From contig CM054181.1 of the NCBI GenBank assembly GCA_028829895.1, positions 15,036,001 through 15,100,000 on the forward strand: a stretch of DNA of 64,000 bases, read 5' to 3'. This stretch comes from Sinotaia quadrata (Eukaryota > Mollusca > Gastropoda > Architaenioglossa > Viviparidae). The notes under the pieces are model-generated. The model did no database searches. It saw only the letters and a list, made by a program, of their open reading frames with translations, and had not been told where the DNA came from. Position numbers and translations under genes: made by a program. Shown here one piece after another: positions 36,095 to 48,890 of the stretch (its first letter is position 1; every line of letters begins with the position of its first letter).

Positions 36095-36410
36095 AAGTAT
36101 AGGTTGTTGTCTAGGAAACAACCTCTGTTGTGCAAATGATTTTTTCACCGTTCCTATTAAAGTATAGGTTGTTGTTTACTTCATAGGAAACAACCTCTGT
36201 TGTGCAAATGATTTTTTCACCGTTCCTATTAAAGTATAGGTTGTTGTTTACTTCATAGGAAACAACCTCTGTTGTGCAAATGATTTTTTCACCATTCCTA
36301 TTAAAGTATAGGTTGTTGTTTACTTCGTAGGAAACAACCTCTGTCGTGCAAGTGATTTTTTTCACCGTTCCTATTAAAGTATAGGTTACTTCATAGGAAA
36401 CCACTTCTGT
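36095..36410 (+). repeat. 69-bp minisatellite with hairpin potential, about 4.5 copies
   Basis: Units contain AGGTTGTTGTTTACTTCATA then GGAAACAACCTCTGTTGTGC and TTTTTTCACCGTTCCTATTA. Within each unit AGGTTGTT pairs with AACAACCT across a short loop. Sixty-nine is a multiple of three, so a minus frame stays open with a 23-residue repeat; no other sign of coding. Confidence 0.92.
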
Positions 36411-36668
36411 CATCTCTTCTTATGAAGTCAGTCACTGGCTTTATTTAAATATGATAATGAAAAAAGCTGTTATTTCCTGTAATGTCATTACGAACATGAA
36501 CAGACAGTTTACAAAGCAATTATATCCTATGATGTTATTGCAAGCCTCTACAGATTATTAAGCGAAAGAGGGTAAACTCATTACAAGGTAGAAGCTCTTA
36601 GCACTTAAAGCAAAACTGTAAATGTTTTACAATGGTTTCGTGTGGAGTTTTTCTTCTACTGACAAGTG

Positions 36669-36866
36669 TTCATAGAATCTGTGGCTCCAGATCAAGCTGA
36701 AGGCTACACGCTACACACCTATGCTATATTTTCTGCCAACGTTCCATGTATCAGGGATGAAGCTGTCAGTTACCCATCTTCTGTTTGCAGCCCTGCCTGG
36801 AAAGACGTCTTCTACAAAATGGCAGCTGTTCTAGAATCATCCTTTCCAGCAAAGACAAAGTTATAG
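36669..36866 (+). CDS. Candidate terminal exon, unidentified
   Basis: A pyrimidine-rich stretch ending CTACTGACAAG could be an acceptor. It is followed by an open reading VFIESVAPDQAEGYTLHTYA through AWKDVFYKMAAVLES to a stop at 36866, about 66 codons with non-repetitive, protein-like composition. There is no start codon of its own, no partner exon and no recognisable family. It may be chance. Confidence 0.2.
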   Translation, partial: FIESVAPDQAEGYTLHTYAIFSANVPCIRDEAVSYPSSVCSPAWKDVFYKMAAVLESSFPAKTKL

Positions 36867-37169
36867 ACGTATTAAACTTCTCTCGTCAACCTGTGCTCGC
36901 TTAAAAGAGTGTATTTTTCGTTCTATAAATAGAAGTTGAATGACTTTTTGTCAAATATAAAATTGTTTATTTTCGTTTTAACATCTTTAAACATGTAATT
37001 GTATCAGGCTAACATGTGTTACAGAGAAAATATCCCCCCCCCCCCCCCCCGCTTGTTTTTCAGGCTCTTATGATTATTCATAGAACTGTATACAACTACC
37101 TATGCGTGACCGATGGTGATTTATCTATTGATCTATCTGGTGTGTGATTAATATGTTGCCTGTGATTTT
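36867..37169. other. Non-coding; poly-C run
   Basis: A 17-base C run lies at about 37034-37050. Nothing else recognised. Confidence 0.6.
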
Positions 37170-37690
37170 GCTATGTTAAAGTGTATGCATTTTATCATTG
37201 TACACTGATTTAGGTAGTTATTAACTGAAGTTGGTGTTTGTATATTTAGAAATAGTTTATAGTTTGTATTTATAGATTTGTGAATGCTAGATTATATTAC
37301 TCTTTTGTGTATTTTTATGATTTATCTGTGTGTGCACGGTTCTTATATAGTACGTCAAGCTAATTATTTATTTTATTTTGTACTTTATCTTTTATGTTAT
37401 ACATTAGAAAAGAATTGTATTTAAAGAGTAATTAATGTAGCTTATCTTTCATATTATACATTAGAAAAGAATTGTATTTAAAGAGTACTTAATGTAGCTT
37501 TTTTTCATGTAATACATTAGAAAAGAATTTATTTAAAGAGTACTTAATGTAGCTTTTTTTTCATGTAATACTTTAGAAAAGAATTTATTTAAAGAGTACT
37601 TAATGTAGCTTTTTTTTTCATGTAATACTTTAGAAAAGAATTTATTTAAATAGTACTTAATGTAACTTCACTAGATACTACAATCATAAT
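37170..37690 (+). repeat. Dispersed repeat family, copy B, with internal tandem array
   Basis: Aligns with copy A (12205-12720). After the shared left part, the array region has about five 57-60-bp units with ATACATTAGAAAAGAATT and TTTAAAGAGTACTTAATGTA, the counterparts of the copy A units. The array was probably tandem before the copies diverged, or each expanded the same segment. Confidence 0.75.
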
Positions 37691-37794
37691 ATAGCTCTTA
37701 GTAGTTTAGAAGTAAATTATAAATAAATGAAAGTAAGAAAGCACAGAAAAGATCCTTTAAATGACTTTATGTAACTAGCGTGGCTAATTGCCGG

Positions 37795-38030
37795 CGGGGG
37801 GTTTGTGTGGGTGTCTTTTTCGGGTGTCAAAATGTGTATAGAGGTGCAGGGTATATTGGTGTGGGTAGAATGTGTGTTTGTTTGTGTGTGTGTGTCTTTT
37901 TCGGGTGTCAAAATGTGTTTATAGGTACAGAGAACACAGTACAGAGTATATTGGTTTGAGCAGAGTGTGATTGTGTGTGTGTCTTTTTCGGGTGTCAAAA
38001 TGTGTATGGAGGTACAGAGAACACACACGT
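37795..38030 (+). repeat. Minisatellite, unit about 70-90 bp, 3 copies
   Basis: Three copies of GTGTCTTTTTCGGGTGTCAA then AATGTGT, followed by variable GT-rich sequence. Confidence 0.85.
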
Positions 38031-39004
38031 ATATCTAGCCAATGTAGCTAAGAGGAGAGAATGAGCTGGCGAGACGATGTGTCTGTCTGTCATCAGGAAT
38101 AAAGCTCTCGTGTAAAATGTAAACACGGTGTTGCGTTCCATCTTTTGCTATGGCTGTCGTTAAGCGTGTGATGTATTGTCCTCCATCATCATCATTTTTC
38201 ATCTTTCATCCCATGTGACCCACTGCACTACTATTTATCGAACCGTCATCACAATTCTCCACCCCAGCATTTGTCGTAGTTTTTCATTCCTTCTTTGATG
38301 AGCAGTAATTAATAGTATATTAGTTGTTGTTGACCTTCATGTGGTTTATTATGTAATCAGCCATGACCGCCTACGCTACACTCAGTAGAGGAATTAGGTC
38401 AAAGGTCTTGTAGGAGTAAAGACATAAAGTGTTGGGGAGGAGTACTAGTGAGAGTGGGTACAGTTAACAGAATAAAATACGCCCATATATGGACACTTGC
38501 ATTCCGGCCACGACGTGTGTGAACCTGTTGTTGATTTCATTTCGACTTTGGGACTCGAATTATTTTGAGACACCCTATTCACTGCAAGGTGACCGGGATC
38601 CAAGTGCATAGTCGCTATGGTGAAGGACGCTGTGTGAGCGAGACACACCATGAAACCACTCACCCAACTTCAGGGATGCAGATAAGTCGCCTTGAAGCCT
38701 TAACATTCGATACACTGACCAAAAACAAACTTGGGACAGTTTTCAGTAAAACAAACATTAAACTTGGGACAGTTTTCAATAAAACAAACATTAAACTTGG
38801 GACAGTTTTCAATAAGACGATCTCGGTTGATCATTGTATTCAGAAATGAATTTTCATTTTATTATTAAATTCTTTTTCTGTTATCTTAAACCCACATTTT
38901 GATTAAGTATTTGGAACGACCGTAGGCTGGGGTCGCCAATTCTGCAGGATATGTGAACGTTGTAATTAATTAAAAGGAAAGATAATTGCCAATTCCAGGA
39001 CACG
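38031..39004. other. Non-coding, with a small 33-bp tandem repeat at 38725-38820
   Basis: Three copies of AACTTGGGACAGTTTTCAAT plus AAAACAAACATTA. The rest is unique without a recognisable gene. Confidence 0.75.
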
Positions 39005-39372
39005 TCAACTAATCTACTTGTCGTTATGCTAGATGTTTGATTTCCCATAACGTAACGTGTGATCTACTTGTCGTTATCAGCTAGATGTTTGATTGTCCCA
39101 TAACGTAACGTGTAATCTACTTGTCGTTATGCTAGATGTTTGATTGTCCAATAACGTAACGTGTGATCCACTTGTTATGCTTGATGTTTGATTTCCCATA
39201 ACGTAACGTGTGATCTACTTGTCGTTATCAGCTAGCTGTTTGATTGTCCCATAACGTAACGTGTCATCTACTTGTCGTTATGCTAGATGTTTGATTGTCC
39301 CATAACGTAACGTGTCATCTACTTGTCGTTATGCTAGATTTTTGATTGTCCCATAACGTAACGTGTGATCTA
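39005..39372 (+). repeat. 50-bp minisatellite, about 7 copies
   Basis: Units of ATCTACTTGTCGTTATGCTA, GATGTTTGATTGTCC and CATAACGTAACGTGTG. AACGTAACGTG and the short palindromic ACGTAACGT recur in every copy. Confidence 0.93.
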
Positions 39373-39481
39373 GTACAGGGACTGAAGAGGTCGAGAGCTG
39401 TTGTCAACATATTACAATTTTCATAATTAATAACTCTGGGTCTTGATGCTGAGTCAGGATCGATAAAATAACATCACACGT

Positions 39482-39484
<3 letters not shown>

Positions 39485-39535
<51 letters not shown>

Positions 39536-39705
39536 TACGCACAAATACATATATATGCCCACATACACACAAATATATATATGCACATGCACACACACAC
39601 ACAAATATATATGCACACTCACACATATATATGCACATACAAACATACACACAAATACATATATATGCACACACGCACACGCACACACACACACACACAT
39701 AGAAT
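39485..39705 (+). repeat. (CA)n microsatellites with interspersed ACAAATATATATGC
   Basis: Pure (CA)n at about 39485-39531, then a mosaic of CA runs and ATATAT-containing units to 39705. Confidence 0.95.
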
Positions 39706-41700
39706 GCAGTCAATGAAGTAGTGAGTACCGACTGACGTATGAGAAATAACTCTCCACTGTTTAGTATCCGGTTATCTCCTGACAGTGATTGTACTCGTTA
39801 TAATGGCCATAAAAATATACTTTTTACTTTAATTCGCGACCTGTAAAATCATAAGTGCATATCTGTAATAAACAAATAACAAAACACAATAGAACTTCCC
39901 CTTGAGTAAATAAAGACACACCACGAGAAGCCATTCTTCGCCAAGCGAGCTCCTAAAATGTCGATTCTGGCTTGCCAAGCGAGAAAACCAGTTGTATCGT
40001 TAACTACTTTTGCTCCACAGGAAATTGCGTTAAAACTTTTCATTTTCTTTAGATGTTCTCGGTCTTTGGTGGGTTCCTGTGGAGCCTTCCTCTTCTCACT
40101 TTATTCTGACGAGGGTGGTTGGTGTTGTATTCTGCAGGTGTTGTGTTCCTTTTTTCTGGCGCTTGCTTCGCTGCGACTGTCGTGGGTCCTCTTGTGTGCG
40201 AGGGGGGGGGAGGTTTCTTCCCCTTTTCTTTTTCTAATTTTTCTCGCAATACATCGAGCTGGTTTTGGCGCGTAAAATTAAAATTCCTGGTCGATTCAGA
40301 GCCACACGAGTTTATTTTTGATTCGGGCTACAATTACAGTGTTACACACATACACTTGTATCAGTCGGTGTTTTCTTGTGTCACTGCATGTGGTTCCGCG
40401 AGAAATCTAAACGCTCTGAAGGGTTCCGTTCCAATAAAAAGGTTGAAAAACACCGGGTTAGACTGTAGAAGCTTGTAGAGGCGAAGTCTGTGTTGTAGTT
40501 TGTTGATGTCTGTACCCGCCCGTGGCTCGTCGCCAGCATCGGGGCACCTTAGCAAGGAAAATTTGCCACTGAGCATGCGCGCGAGTTGAGTGCTGTGATG
40601 TTAATCCGGAATACTAGTTGCGAAACTGTTTTATTTATTTATATCTCTGGTTTTGGCTTTGGGCCAACGCGACATTAATGTCGTGAACAATAAGGACATT
40701 TTTTTCCCTCAGGTAACACTTTGTATCTCAAGATTGTTTAAATACTTCTAAATTCACAAATCCGGTGCAGGACAATCTCGATGTTGACAGAGGGTGTCGA
40801 TTGCAAAATAAAATCCACCAAGGTGAACCTTGAACACATCCGACTTGACAACCTTGTGAACGCCATTTCAGCCCTAAGACCTCTCGATCCTCACCCCCAT
40901 CCCACCCCAGGACCCGGGATCCCAGAGTACCGTAGACCCCAAACTTTCTTAAAGTAAAGAAAAAGAACAGGAATGTGAAAGGGGAGAGGGTTTATTCCCA
41001 GTTTTCTCTTTGTTTTGCTTTATTTTATTTTTTATGCTGATTTTATTTCTCTTGCAGCGTTTTAAAATGGATTCATTTACTTTAAGCAGACACTGCTTTT
41101 GACATGTTAATTTTTATTAGTCCTAACTTAGTTCAAATTATTATATTTAATTTGTTCCGCTTGACTGATATGCTGTTGAGGAACGGAAGGATAGTGATGG
41201 GTTGAGCGTGTTTGGGCAATGAGCATCGGGTTACTTACTTCTGTGCGTGCCAGGTACATTTGCACTAAACACAGAACAATGGAGTGACAAAGGCATTCAT
41301 CTGCACCAAACACAGAATAACGGTGACAGAAGCACACACACACTTAACAACAAACACAGAGTAACACAGCGAGAGGAAACAGTAAACGCTTACAGTTAAA
41401 GGCGTTGATTAATGCTGACGTCAGAAACACAGTTAAAAGCGTTCATTACCGCTAAAGTCAGTGAAGTTAAACAAGAGAACACCAGAAGTCAGACTATTGC
41501 TGGACCAATAATCAACAAGAAAACGGGTGTGACAGAAAACGCGAAATTCTTAAGTGTCAAAATAATTTCAGGTCTAGAAAACGACACAAAATATTTCCGA
41601 GAAAGCCGGAAAGGTGACTTGTATAAAGGGTACTAAAATTAACTATAGTACGATTCACAAAGAATCTGGAAGCCACGTGGGTTAACGGACATTGGGAATG
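39706..41700. other. Non-coding; possible hAT-like terminus at about 40438-40462
   Basis: No gene supported. A block TTCCGCGAGAAATCTAAACG followed by AAAGGTTGAAAAACACCGGG resembles the end of hAT-type non-autonomous elements, whose mirror is a CAGTGTTTCTCAACC-like terminus; a partner end was not found. Open frames at 39958-40478 have no splice or domain support. A polypurine run of G lies at 40201-40211. Confidence 0.4.
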
Positions 41701-41719
41701 GCAATTTGAATCTGTCGCA

Positions 41720-42060
41720 CTGGGGAAATAGATTACTAGATATCAAAGATCCAGATGCTACACAAATTATTTGATATCAAAGGACCCAGATGTTACATTG
41801 AGGGAATAAATTACTTGATATCGAAGAACCGGATGTTGCACGAAGGGAATAAATTGTTTCATATCGAAAGACCCGGATGTTGCAATGAGGGAATAAATTA
41901 CTTGATATCAAAATGTCCCAGGTGTTGAAATGAGAATAAAATACTTGATATCTAAAAGACCCAAATGCTTCATTGAGAGACTAAGTTTCTTGATAAAAAA
42001 AAAAATACCCGGATGTTTCATTGAGAGAATAACTTACTTGCTATGTAAAAGACCCAAATC
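41720..42060 (+). repeat. About 45-bp minisatellite, about 7 diverged copies
   Basis: Units of GATATCAAAGGACCCAGATG, TTACATTGAGGGAATAAA and TTACTT. Confidence 0.85.
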
Positions 42061-42124
42061 CTAGAAAATAGGTCAGAGGAGAAAGAATAAATGAGTGATG
42101 GATTCTGATTGTTACAGAGGAAGC

Positions 42125-42452
42125 TGCAAATAGTATAAAGACTGCAGACTGATTAGTGCTGCAAATAGTAAAAGACTGCAGAATGCTTAGTGCTGCAAAT
42201 AGTATAAAGACTGCAAATAGTAAAAGACCGCAGAATGCTTAGTGCTGCAAATAGTATAAAGACTGCAAATAGTAAAAGACCGCAGAATGCTTAGTGCTGC
42301 AAATAGTATAAAGACTGCAAATAGTAAAAGACCGCAGAATGCTTAGTGCTGCAAATAGTATAAAGACTGCAAATAGTAAAAGACCGCAGAATGCTTAGTG
42401 CTGCAAATAGTATAAAGACTGCAAATAGTATAAAGACTGCAGAATGCTTAGT
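42125..42452 (+). repeat. 53-bp minisatellite, about 6 near-identical copies
   Basis: Units of TGCTGCAAATAGTATAAAGA, CTGCAAATAGTAAAAGACCG and CAGAATGCTTAG; CTGCAAATAGTA occurs twice per unit, so the unit is itself a degenerate dimer. Confidence 0.94.
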
Positions 42453-43664
42453 GCTACAGTTTACTGAAGTACGTCATTGCCCTGTAGCACAGTAATTTGT
42501 AATTTGCCATGAATTTACAATTGCTACAATAATTGCTACTGAGGTAAGCAAGTCTCCATAAAAATAAAATGTATTCGCTAATTTTAATTGTTATTTCTTT
42601 TCTATTCTTTAGCTCGTTGTTAACCGTAACTAAGATCGGGAATTGTGTACAGAATTATTCATTTGAAGCGCCCTTATTGTCGGTATAATGTAGTCGGGAA
42701 TCACGTAAAGTATTATGCGAAGCGCCTTTATTAAGGTGATTATACACCTAGGGGTTTCAAAAAGTGCGCATAACGAATTGAGGCAAGTTGACCATAATTA
42801 CTCCTAAAAAGAAATGTGTAGGACGGGGATAGAAAAATTATAGCATTGGTATATTTGGTTTATATAACGGAACTTAACATGTTACATACAATACACCATA
42901 CCAACCCAATAGTCGTTCTATGCATGCCCCTCCCCACAAATATGTAGATTATTTTCTATATTTGATAATATGTTATTCTTAACATTATCTACATGTATAT
43001 ATTATTTAGGTTTTTCATTATTTATTAAACTGATGATAATAAAGCTTTGATTCAATAAATTATATTCAAGAGATCGTTAGTGACAGGAGAATTCTTTCTT
43101 TACCTTTATTATAAATATACTTTATATGATGCCAGGTAAGGAGTGTGGAGGGGGAGGTGATACATGAAACCGAAACACTGCTATCTAAAGTGCACATCCA
43201 TTCGTACATTACGTCATCAGCATCTAAATGGTCAAAATCCAGAACTCTGTGTTTCTTTCCACCGAATGCAAGAGCGCTATGTGACTAAAACATGGAATAG
43301 TTATCGCCCTTTGGACGAATGATTTACTTCGAATATGGAAGGCTTTACCAACGCTGCGTGAAAAGTTTTACTGTCGCTGTATAATGGTCTTAATTGCAGT
43401 CTGCAGAGGTTTTGCAATAGCTGTCTAATAAAAGCTTCATATGCATTTTCTGAATCGATTCAAAGCTCTGTATGTCGCCACTGGCTTCGTGAAGCAATAC
43501 TCCATCCCAACCTCCCTTCAATTCACCGTTATTTTTCTTATAGCAGACGAAACAAAAACAAAACTAAATAAAACAACAACGAAGAAAATGGCTTTACACT
43601 TGTACCCCCAGTGGTTTGCCTCAAATTTACCTTTGAAGTTATTTTGGTCTGACTGTACCATGTA
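42453..43664. other. Non-coding stretch
   Basis: Unique AT-rich sequence; no gene recognised. The frame at 43441-43665 has no supporting signals. Confidence 0.5.
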
Positions 43665-43912
43665 AAACCTCAGAAAAATACAATAATATTCCGTCATTTA
43701 AGACTCAGAAAAATACAATAATATTCCGTCATTTAAGACGCAGAAAAATACAATAATATTCCGTCATTTAAGACTCAGAAAGATACAATAATATTCCGTC
43801 ATTTAAGACTCAGAAAAATACAATAATATTCCGTCATTTAAGACTCAGAAAATACAATAATATTTCGTCATTTAAGACTCAGAAAAATACAATAATATTC
43901 CGTCATTTAACT
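43665..43912 (+). repeat. 35-bp minisatellite, about 7 near-identical copies
   Basis: Units of GACTCAGAAAAATACAATAA plus TATTCCGTCATTTAA. Confidence 0.95.
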
Positions 43913-45449
43913 CACACAAAAAAAAAAATTCATATAATATGTAAAATATTGTGGCTCCCCGAAAAAAACCCAGTTGTGGTGATCCATATAACCAAGCCAG
44001 GGGTGTAGAAAATTCCAAATTGTTCTCCCAATATATTATTAATCCACTTTTCACACATTCCTTACAATTTCTCTGTATTTGCTCGTTTCATTATCAAATT
44101 TCGACTGATCTGCCACAATCAGTCCAGTCTGATCTATTTGGTTATCAGGCAAATCAGCGACACTGCAGGAATGATAACGCCTCAAACCTTTAAAAGTTTT
44201 TTTCACAGAGAGCTCTCAGTTATGTTCTCCCTCCTCTCTCTCCCCCCCCCCCCACTACCCTGTTAATACTCTCCTTGAAACCTGTCAGCAGTGGCATAAG
44301 ATGGATAATTCAGCAACATGGTATTTCGGCAATTTGTTAAAGTTATCTCCCCTCAAATCTGCGCAACTCCTATAATGTCTCCCTTATAAAATTAGACGAC
44401 GGTAATATAAATAGTGAGAGGTGTGTGTCCCTATTATTCCAGAACAGAGAGACAAGCACCTACCAGCCTTAATCAGCACAAATTATACAAATCTTAAAAG
44501 CGACGCTGAATAAATGCCCGCCCTTTGAAGAGTCTAGTTCATTAAAATCACTCATTCACAGGACTAATAATCATAGAGTGACGTTAAAATGACGTCTTTC
44601 GCAGTCGAGAGATGGGAGGGGTGGGTCAGGACAGAATAAATCCAGAATATATCAATGGGTGCAAAATCTTTTGTCTATACAATTTCTTTTGAAGTAGCCG
44701 GTGGGTATAAAGTACTACGGTACATTCTTTTAGCCTGGTCTTGTGTTTCCAGTAACAGACGATCATTAGGTCCATAAAATATTAAACGTAATTTACTCCT
44801 CGGAAATTAATTTTGCATCTTCTCACCCACAGTCTTTTGGGGGGATCCCTTCTCGTTCCATGAACTTCTATGACAGCGGTCGATATTGGAACCAAATCAA
44901 TATTTAATCAAGAAGAACGCTGATAGTAGTGGGTAGTTTGTTTCTTTTTTTTAATTCAGCATGGGCTCTGTGAGGAGCCTCACATTTTAATTGCACCAGA
45001 ATTTGTTCCTGTGTGTCCTTCATTCTTAATGTGATAATGGAAATTGTAAAAGCATTAAGAGTTCATGAGTACTTAGATTATGTATACGTCCTGTCAAATG
45101 ATTACACCAACTATAAATTAATGTTCTACGCGTTGTCAGTTCAAAGATTTTGCAAAAGACACTCACTTTTTATGTGAAATGTTCGTTTTATTTTGTACAG
45201 AAAGTAGTTGTAACGCGTACCAATTGCATTTTCTAATGATTTAGTTGTTGTTGCTGCTGGTGGTGTGCTTATTTTGACTTCTTTTCATTGTTTCATTTAC
45301 TGAAGGGGGAAGGATGGGTCTTCCTCAAGAACTTGAAATATTTTTTTTAAGTTTTTTGTTTTTGTTTTTGTTTTTTGGGGATAGCAATTGGGAGAAGGGG
45401 ATGCGGTGTACCTATGACGAGTTGTGACAGAGGAGGAAGGGATAAATAC
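43913..45449. other. Non-coding stretch
   Basis: Unique sequence with short homopolymers; no gene recognised. Confidence 0.5.
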
Positions 45450-45690
45450 GTAACATTGGCCTACTTTGTTGACAGCACAATACGTAACATTGGCCTACTT
45501 TGTGGACAGCACAATACGTAACATTGGCCTACTTTGTGGAACAGCACAATACGCAACATTGGCCTACTTTGTGGACAGCCCAGTACGTAACATTGGCCTA
45601 CTTTGTGGACAGCACAATACGTAACATTGGCCTACTTTGTGGAAAGCACAATACATAACATTGGCCTACTTTGTGGACAGCCCCGTATAG
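45450..45690 (-). repeat. 34-35-bp minisatellite abutting a candidate exon, about 7 copies
   Basis: Plus-strand units read TACGTAACATTGGCCTACTT plus TGTGGACAGCACAA. On the minus strand each contains GCTGTCCACAAAGTAGGCC, which is also the end and putative donor of the exon candidate at 45931-45670. Confidence 0.92.
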
Positions 45691-45931
45691 AAATATGCTG
45701 ACATTCAAGTCTAATGAGACCGAGTCGAATGCCGCAAACAAACTGCCCAAAAGTGAATAAATCCGGTCTGGGTGGGGCCGTACAGTGATAAACAGCTTCT
45801 CGGGATCGCCTGAGTCCAGTAACCACATTCCATAATTGATGTTCTTAGATAAGTTACTATAGCATCCAAGCGACTCCCCACCCCCCTTGTGACGGAAATG
45901 ACGGAATCCTATGTAAAACGTGACAAGTCTT
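45670..45931 (-). CDS. Candidate internal exon, unidentified
   Basis: An open minus-strand reading of about 87 codons contains RLVTFYIGFRHFRH, YSNLSKNINYGMWLLDSG, DPEKLFITVRPHPDR and FAAFDSVSLDLNVSIFLYG, ending AVHK. It starts after AGTAGTCACAG (acceptor-like, weak pyrimidine tract) and ends at AAA/GTAGGC (donor-like). Composition looks protein-like and hydrophobic, unlike chance frames nearby, but I recognise no family and no neighbouring exon. The alternative is a fragment of an unknown mobile element. Confidence 0.3.
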
Positions 45932-46037
45932 CTGTGACTACTACTTAGGAATGAGTAGAATATGTTGTGTGTAATATTAAATAATTTATGGCATGTTACA
46001 TACACACACTATCGGCATTTATTTAAAGTAGACTCAC

Positions 46038-46039
46038 TA

Positions 46040-46131
<92 letters not shown>

Positions 46132-46132
46132 A
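46038..46132 (+). repeat. (AAAG)n microsatellite, about 24 units
   Basis: Uninterrupted purine tract on the plus strand. Confidence 0.97.
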
Positions 46133-48524
46133 GTCGCTAGCGACTCTTTCAAGTTACGCATGTAATTCTAACATCACGCCCAAGATGAAGATAACAGACG
46201 GAAAAGAAGGGGTGGGAGTCAGAATATCCGTTCCGTCGCGTCAGTTCTCCAAGACTCAATTACACTTCAATCGGTTCTCGCTGTTCGGAAGCCCCGCCCA
46301 CATCTCACTAACATTAATAACGTAGTGTTGCCTGTTGATCGGCGTGGATTATTGTTTTGAATCGATTCATTGTGCGTGAACGCGTCAAGTGGCGAGTAGC
46401 TGAGCGTTCAGTAACACTCGCGGCCACGACAATGTCTGTGACCTCACCAGAACATAAACTGTGTAAGCTATTTATGACCAGTAAATGTCTAACACGTCGA
46501 CCTTTAGTGTCGAAATGAACTGGTGGTGTGTTCCGACAGACTTAGTAACGGAATCTCTTCGTACCTGGACCCGACATTTGTGAAAGAGAGTACTCATTAA
46601 TATATGTCCTTTTTATAAATTACAAATTAAATTTCTCCCTTACCTTTGTGTGTCTTATCTGAAGGGTGAATGCAGGTAAAGCCTCCAAGGAAAGGCCGAT
46701 GTTTCTGTCTTTTGTTGTTCGTGCCAGACTATGTAGATATGGATCGAAGTTGACCGAGTCGGTCACAACCTTTAATGACGTTACAGGAATGCGGCGCAGG
46801 TACCGTTGACTCCCAAGTGCCGCGTGACCCCCCGACCCAGTGCTATTAATATCGAAGCGAAGTAAGTCTCGGTGCTGCTAGGCAAAATTTGGCGTTCGCA
46901 GAGACCGGGATGAGTGGGTTGGGGGGGATAATTTACTTCAGTAGGCCTATAAATCAATATTGCGACATTCCAAAGATAAATATTATATACAGTGCTGGTA
47001 ACTTTAATCCTGGGACTAAGCGGGATTAAAATCACCTTATTATTTAAAAGAAGTAATGAGTAAAGGAATCAGACTACAGCAATGTTAATGTGTTTTGTTG
47101 TTTTCAGTCGACAACCAGGATTATGTCCCGTGTTGATAGGCACGCTGATTTAAAAAGTCGCGCATGCGCGAAGTTGTTAAGCACGTCGCAAACTATTGGT
47201 GGCAACTCACTAGTGCTGGACAAAACAGTAAAATATGACGCAGAGCTAGGCGCGCGTTTTGTCATCTGCGAAGTGTGATACGCTAGAAGCCACGAACCCG
47301 TTCAGTAACTCATTCATTGTAATCAAGTCGATCCGAGACTTGATCATTTACTACCTCTCCTTCCTCCACCCCCCGCCCTCAACCATCGATTCTGAGAATG
47401 CGTAGCGTGTGCGGTCGCCTAAGGACCTGAGAAACTTTAGGGACCCACGAAAAGCAGATTTATGATTTTTGTTTGTTTATTTCTATTGCAACAATAGTCC
47501 ATCAACACTATACATTATTGTTTATTTAATTCAATGTACTTAACACAATCACTTTTAAATTTGGTGTGCAAGAAGAAAATCTGGATTTGAAAGGAAGTTG
47601 TTAGCTTGATGATGAGTTAAAACTAACTGATTAGGCGAGAATGGATTCAGGAATATTTCATGCATTTTTACTATTGATATGTTAAACTTGTGTTTATGTA
47701 GAGATGTACTATGTGAGTTGACTTTTATTTCTACAAATGTTTGAACTAAGCTGCAGACATATAGTATGCTAACTCTTGACATTGTTTGATACCTGTATTT
47801 ATTGTGCTAAGTATGTGCATTGAGCTAATGAATACTGTTGCAGGAATTTGTAAGTTGAGGATGGAGTGTAAGATTTAATGTATTGTGATAAACAGGAAAC
47901 TTGGGTTTGCTCCATAATCATATGTTGCAGTGAACAAGTGGCCTTTCAGTGTCAAGTTTCACCTGATTCTTGCATGTGTTGAGTTTCAAGTTTACGTGTT
48001 CACCAGTTATAAACCTGAGTGACTGGAGAGATGAGGGAAACGTCTGTTGTGGAGGGTGTAAGCATATGGGAATATGCTATACACTTTTGATGTATTGGGC
48101 AATGTATGCTGGGTACATACTGGAATATTCTAGTACATTGAAGGTACCAGAATTATTGTGATCATGTTCTGCTTGAAGGAACAGACACGGTGAGCAGAGC
48201 GCTTAAGTGGTTCGAGAGGAAAGTGCGCATCAATGTTTTCCATGTTGTGGTGGGAGACAAGTGATGCCATGCTGACATTTGACATTGTTGCAAGGCCAGT
48301 GAAAGACTGTCAAAGCAGTGCTTAACCCAGGTTATGTAAAAGATTACAATAACTTACCTCTAATTACTACAATAACATACCTCTAATTACTCCATTTCTA
48401 TTCTCTGATAGGACTAACCTGCGATTTGTATTGACTCTGTTGTTGAACTATAATTTTATTTCTTTATATAAAGAGACTGTGTAATGTAAAATTATCCGAA
48501 CAAGAGTTCATGAAATATTTATGT
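46133..48524. other. Non-coding; CpG-richer patch at about 46230-46480
   Basis: 46230-46480 is GC- and CpG-rich for this region, with a CCCCGCCC box at about 46292 and an ATG in fair context (GACAATGT) at 46432 opening a 16-codon frame to a weak CCA/GTAAAT donor. This could be a promoter and first exon, but nothing downstream confirms it; a TTGTTTTCAG acceptor at about 47107 precedes another short frame. The remainder to 48524 shows no gene. Confidence 0.3.
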
Positions 48525-48890
48525 CAAGTAATCTATTTCATTGTAATTGTCTTATGTATATTTGATTGTTCATTTAATAAATTTATTGTTAAGTTTATTG
48601 ACCTTCTTATGCACATTGATAATTTTATGTAGAAGAAGAAAGTGGGTGGATGGGGCTCGCTAAAAATAGATTAAAAGTCAGTTCTCCTTTAGTAAGACGT
48701 TTTCCCCTCACGGAAACATTATTTGACTGTAAATGTTGTTTTATGTTGTGGAAGGGAGAAAATGTTTACAGTGCCAAAATATCCACCAAGTAAGAGAGAC
48801 GAGTAGTGTCTGCTGGAGGATCATTTATAATAAAATTAATATTCTCATCACTTGCATTTGGTTATGAAAGATTAATTAATAATAATAATA
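48525..48890 (+). repeat. Dispersed repeat, copy 2 (partner at 15644-15990)
   Basis: Same block order as copy 1, including ATTGTAATTGTCTTATGTAT, AAAATTAATATTCTCATCAC and TTATGAAAGATTAATT. No hAT coding remnant adjoins this copy, so it may be a non-autonomous derivative. Confidence 0.8.

Noticed and set aside
36111..36413. Minus-strand 100-codon frame with a 23-residue repeat
   Set aside because: Produced by the 69-bp array; no start context, splice site or flanking coding sequence.
39005..39372. CRISPR-like look of regular repeats
   Set aside because: The units are continuous tandem repeats without unique spacers, in a eukaryotic context.
40049..40478. Overlapping frames on both strands with Pro- or Phe-rich readings
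   Set aside because: No conserved motif and no matching splice sites; the area also contains a possible hAT-type terminus, so it is probably repeat-derived.
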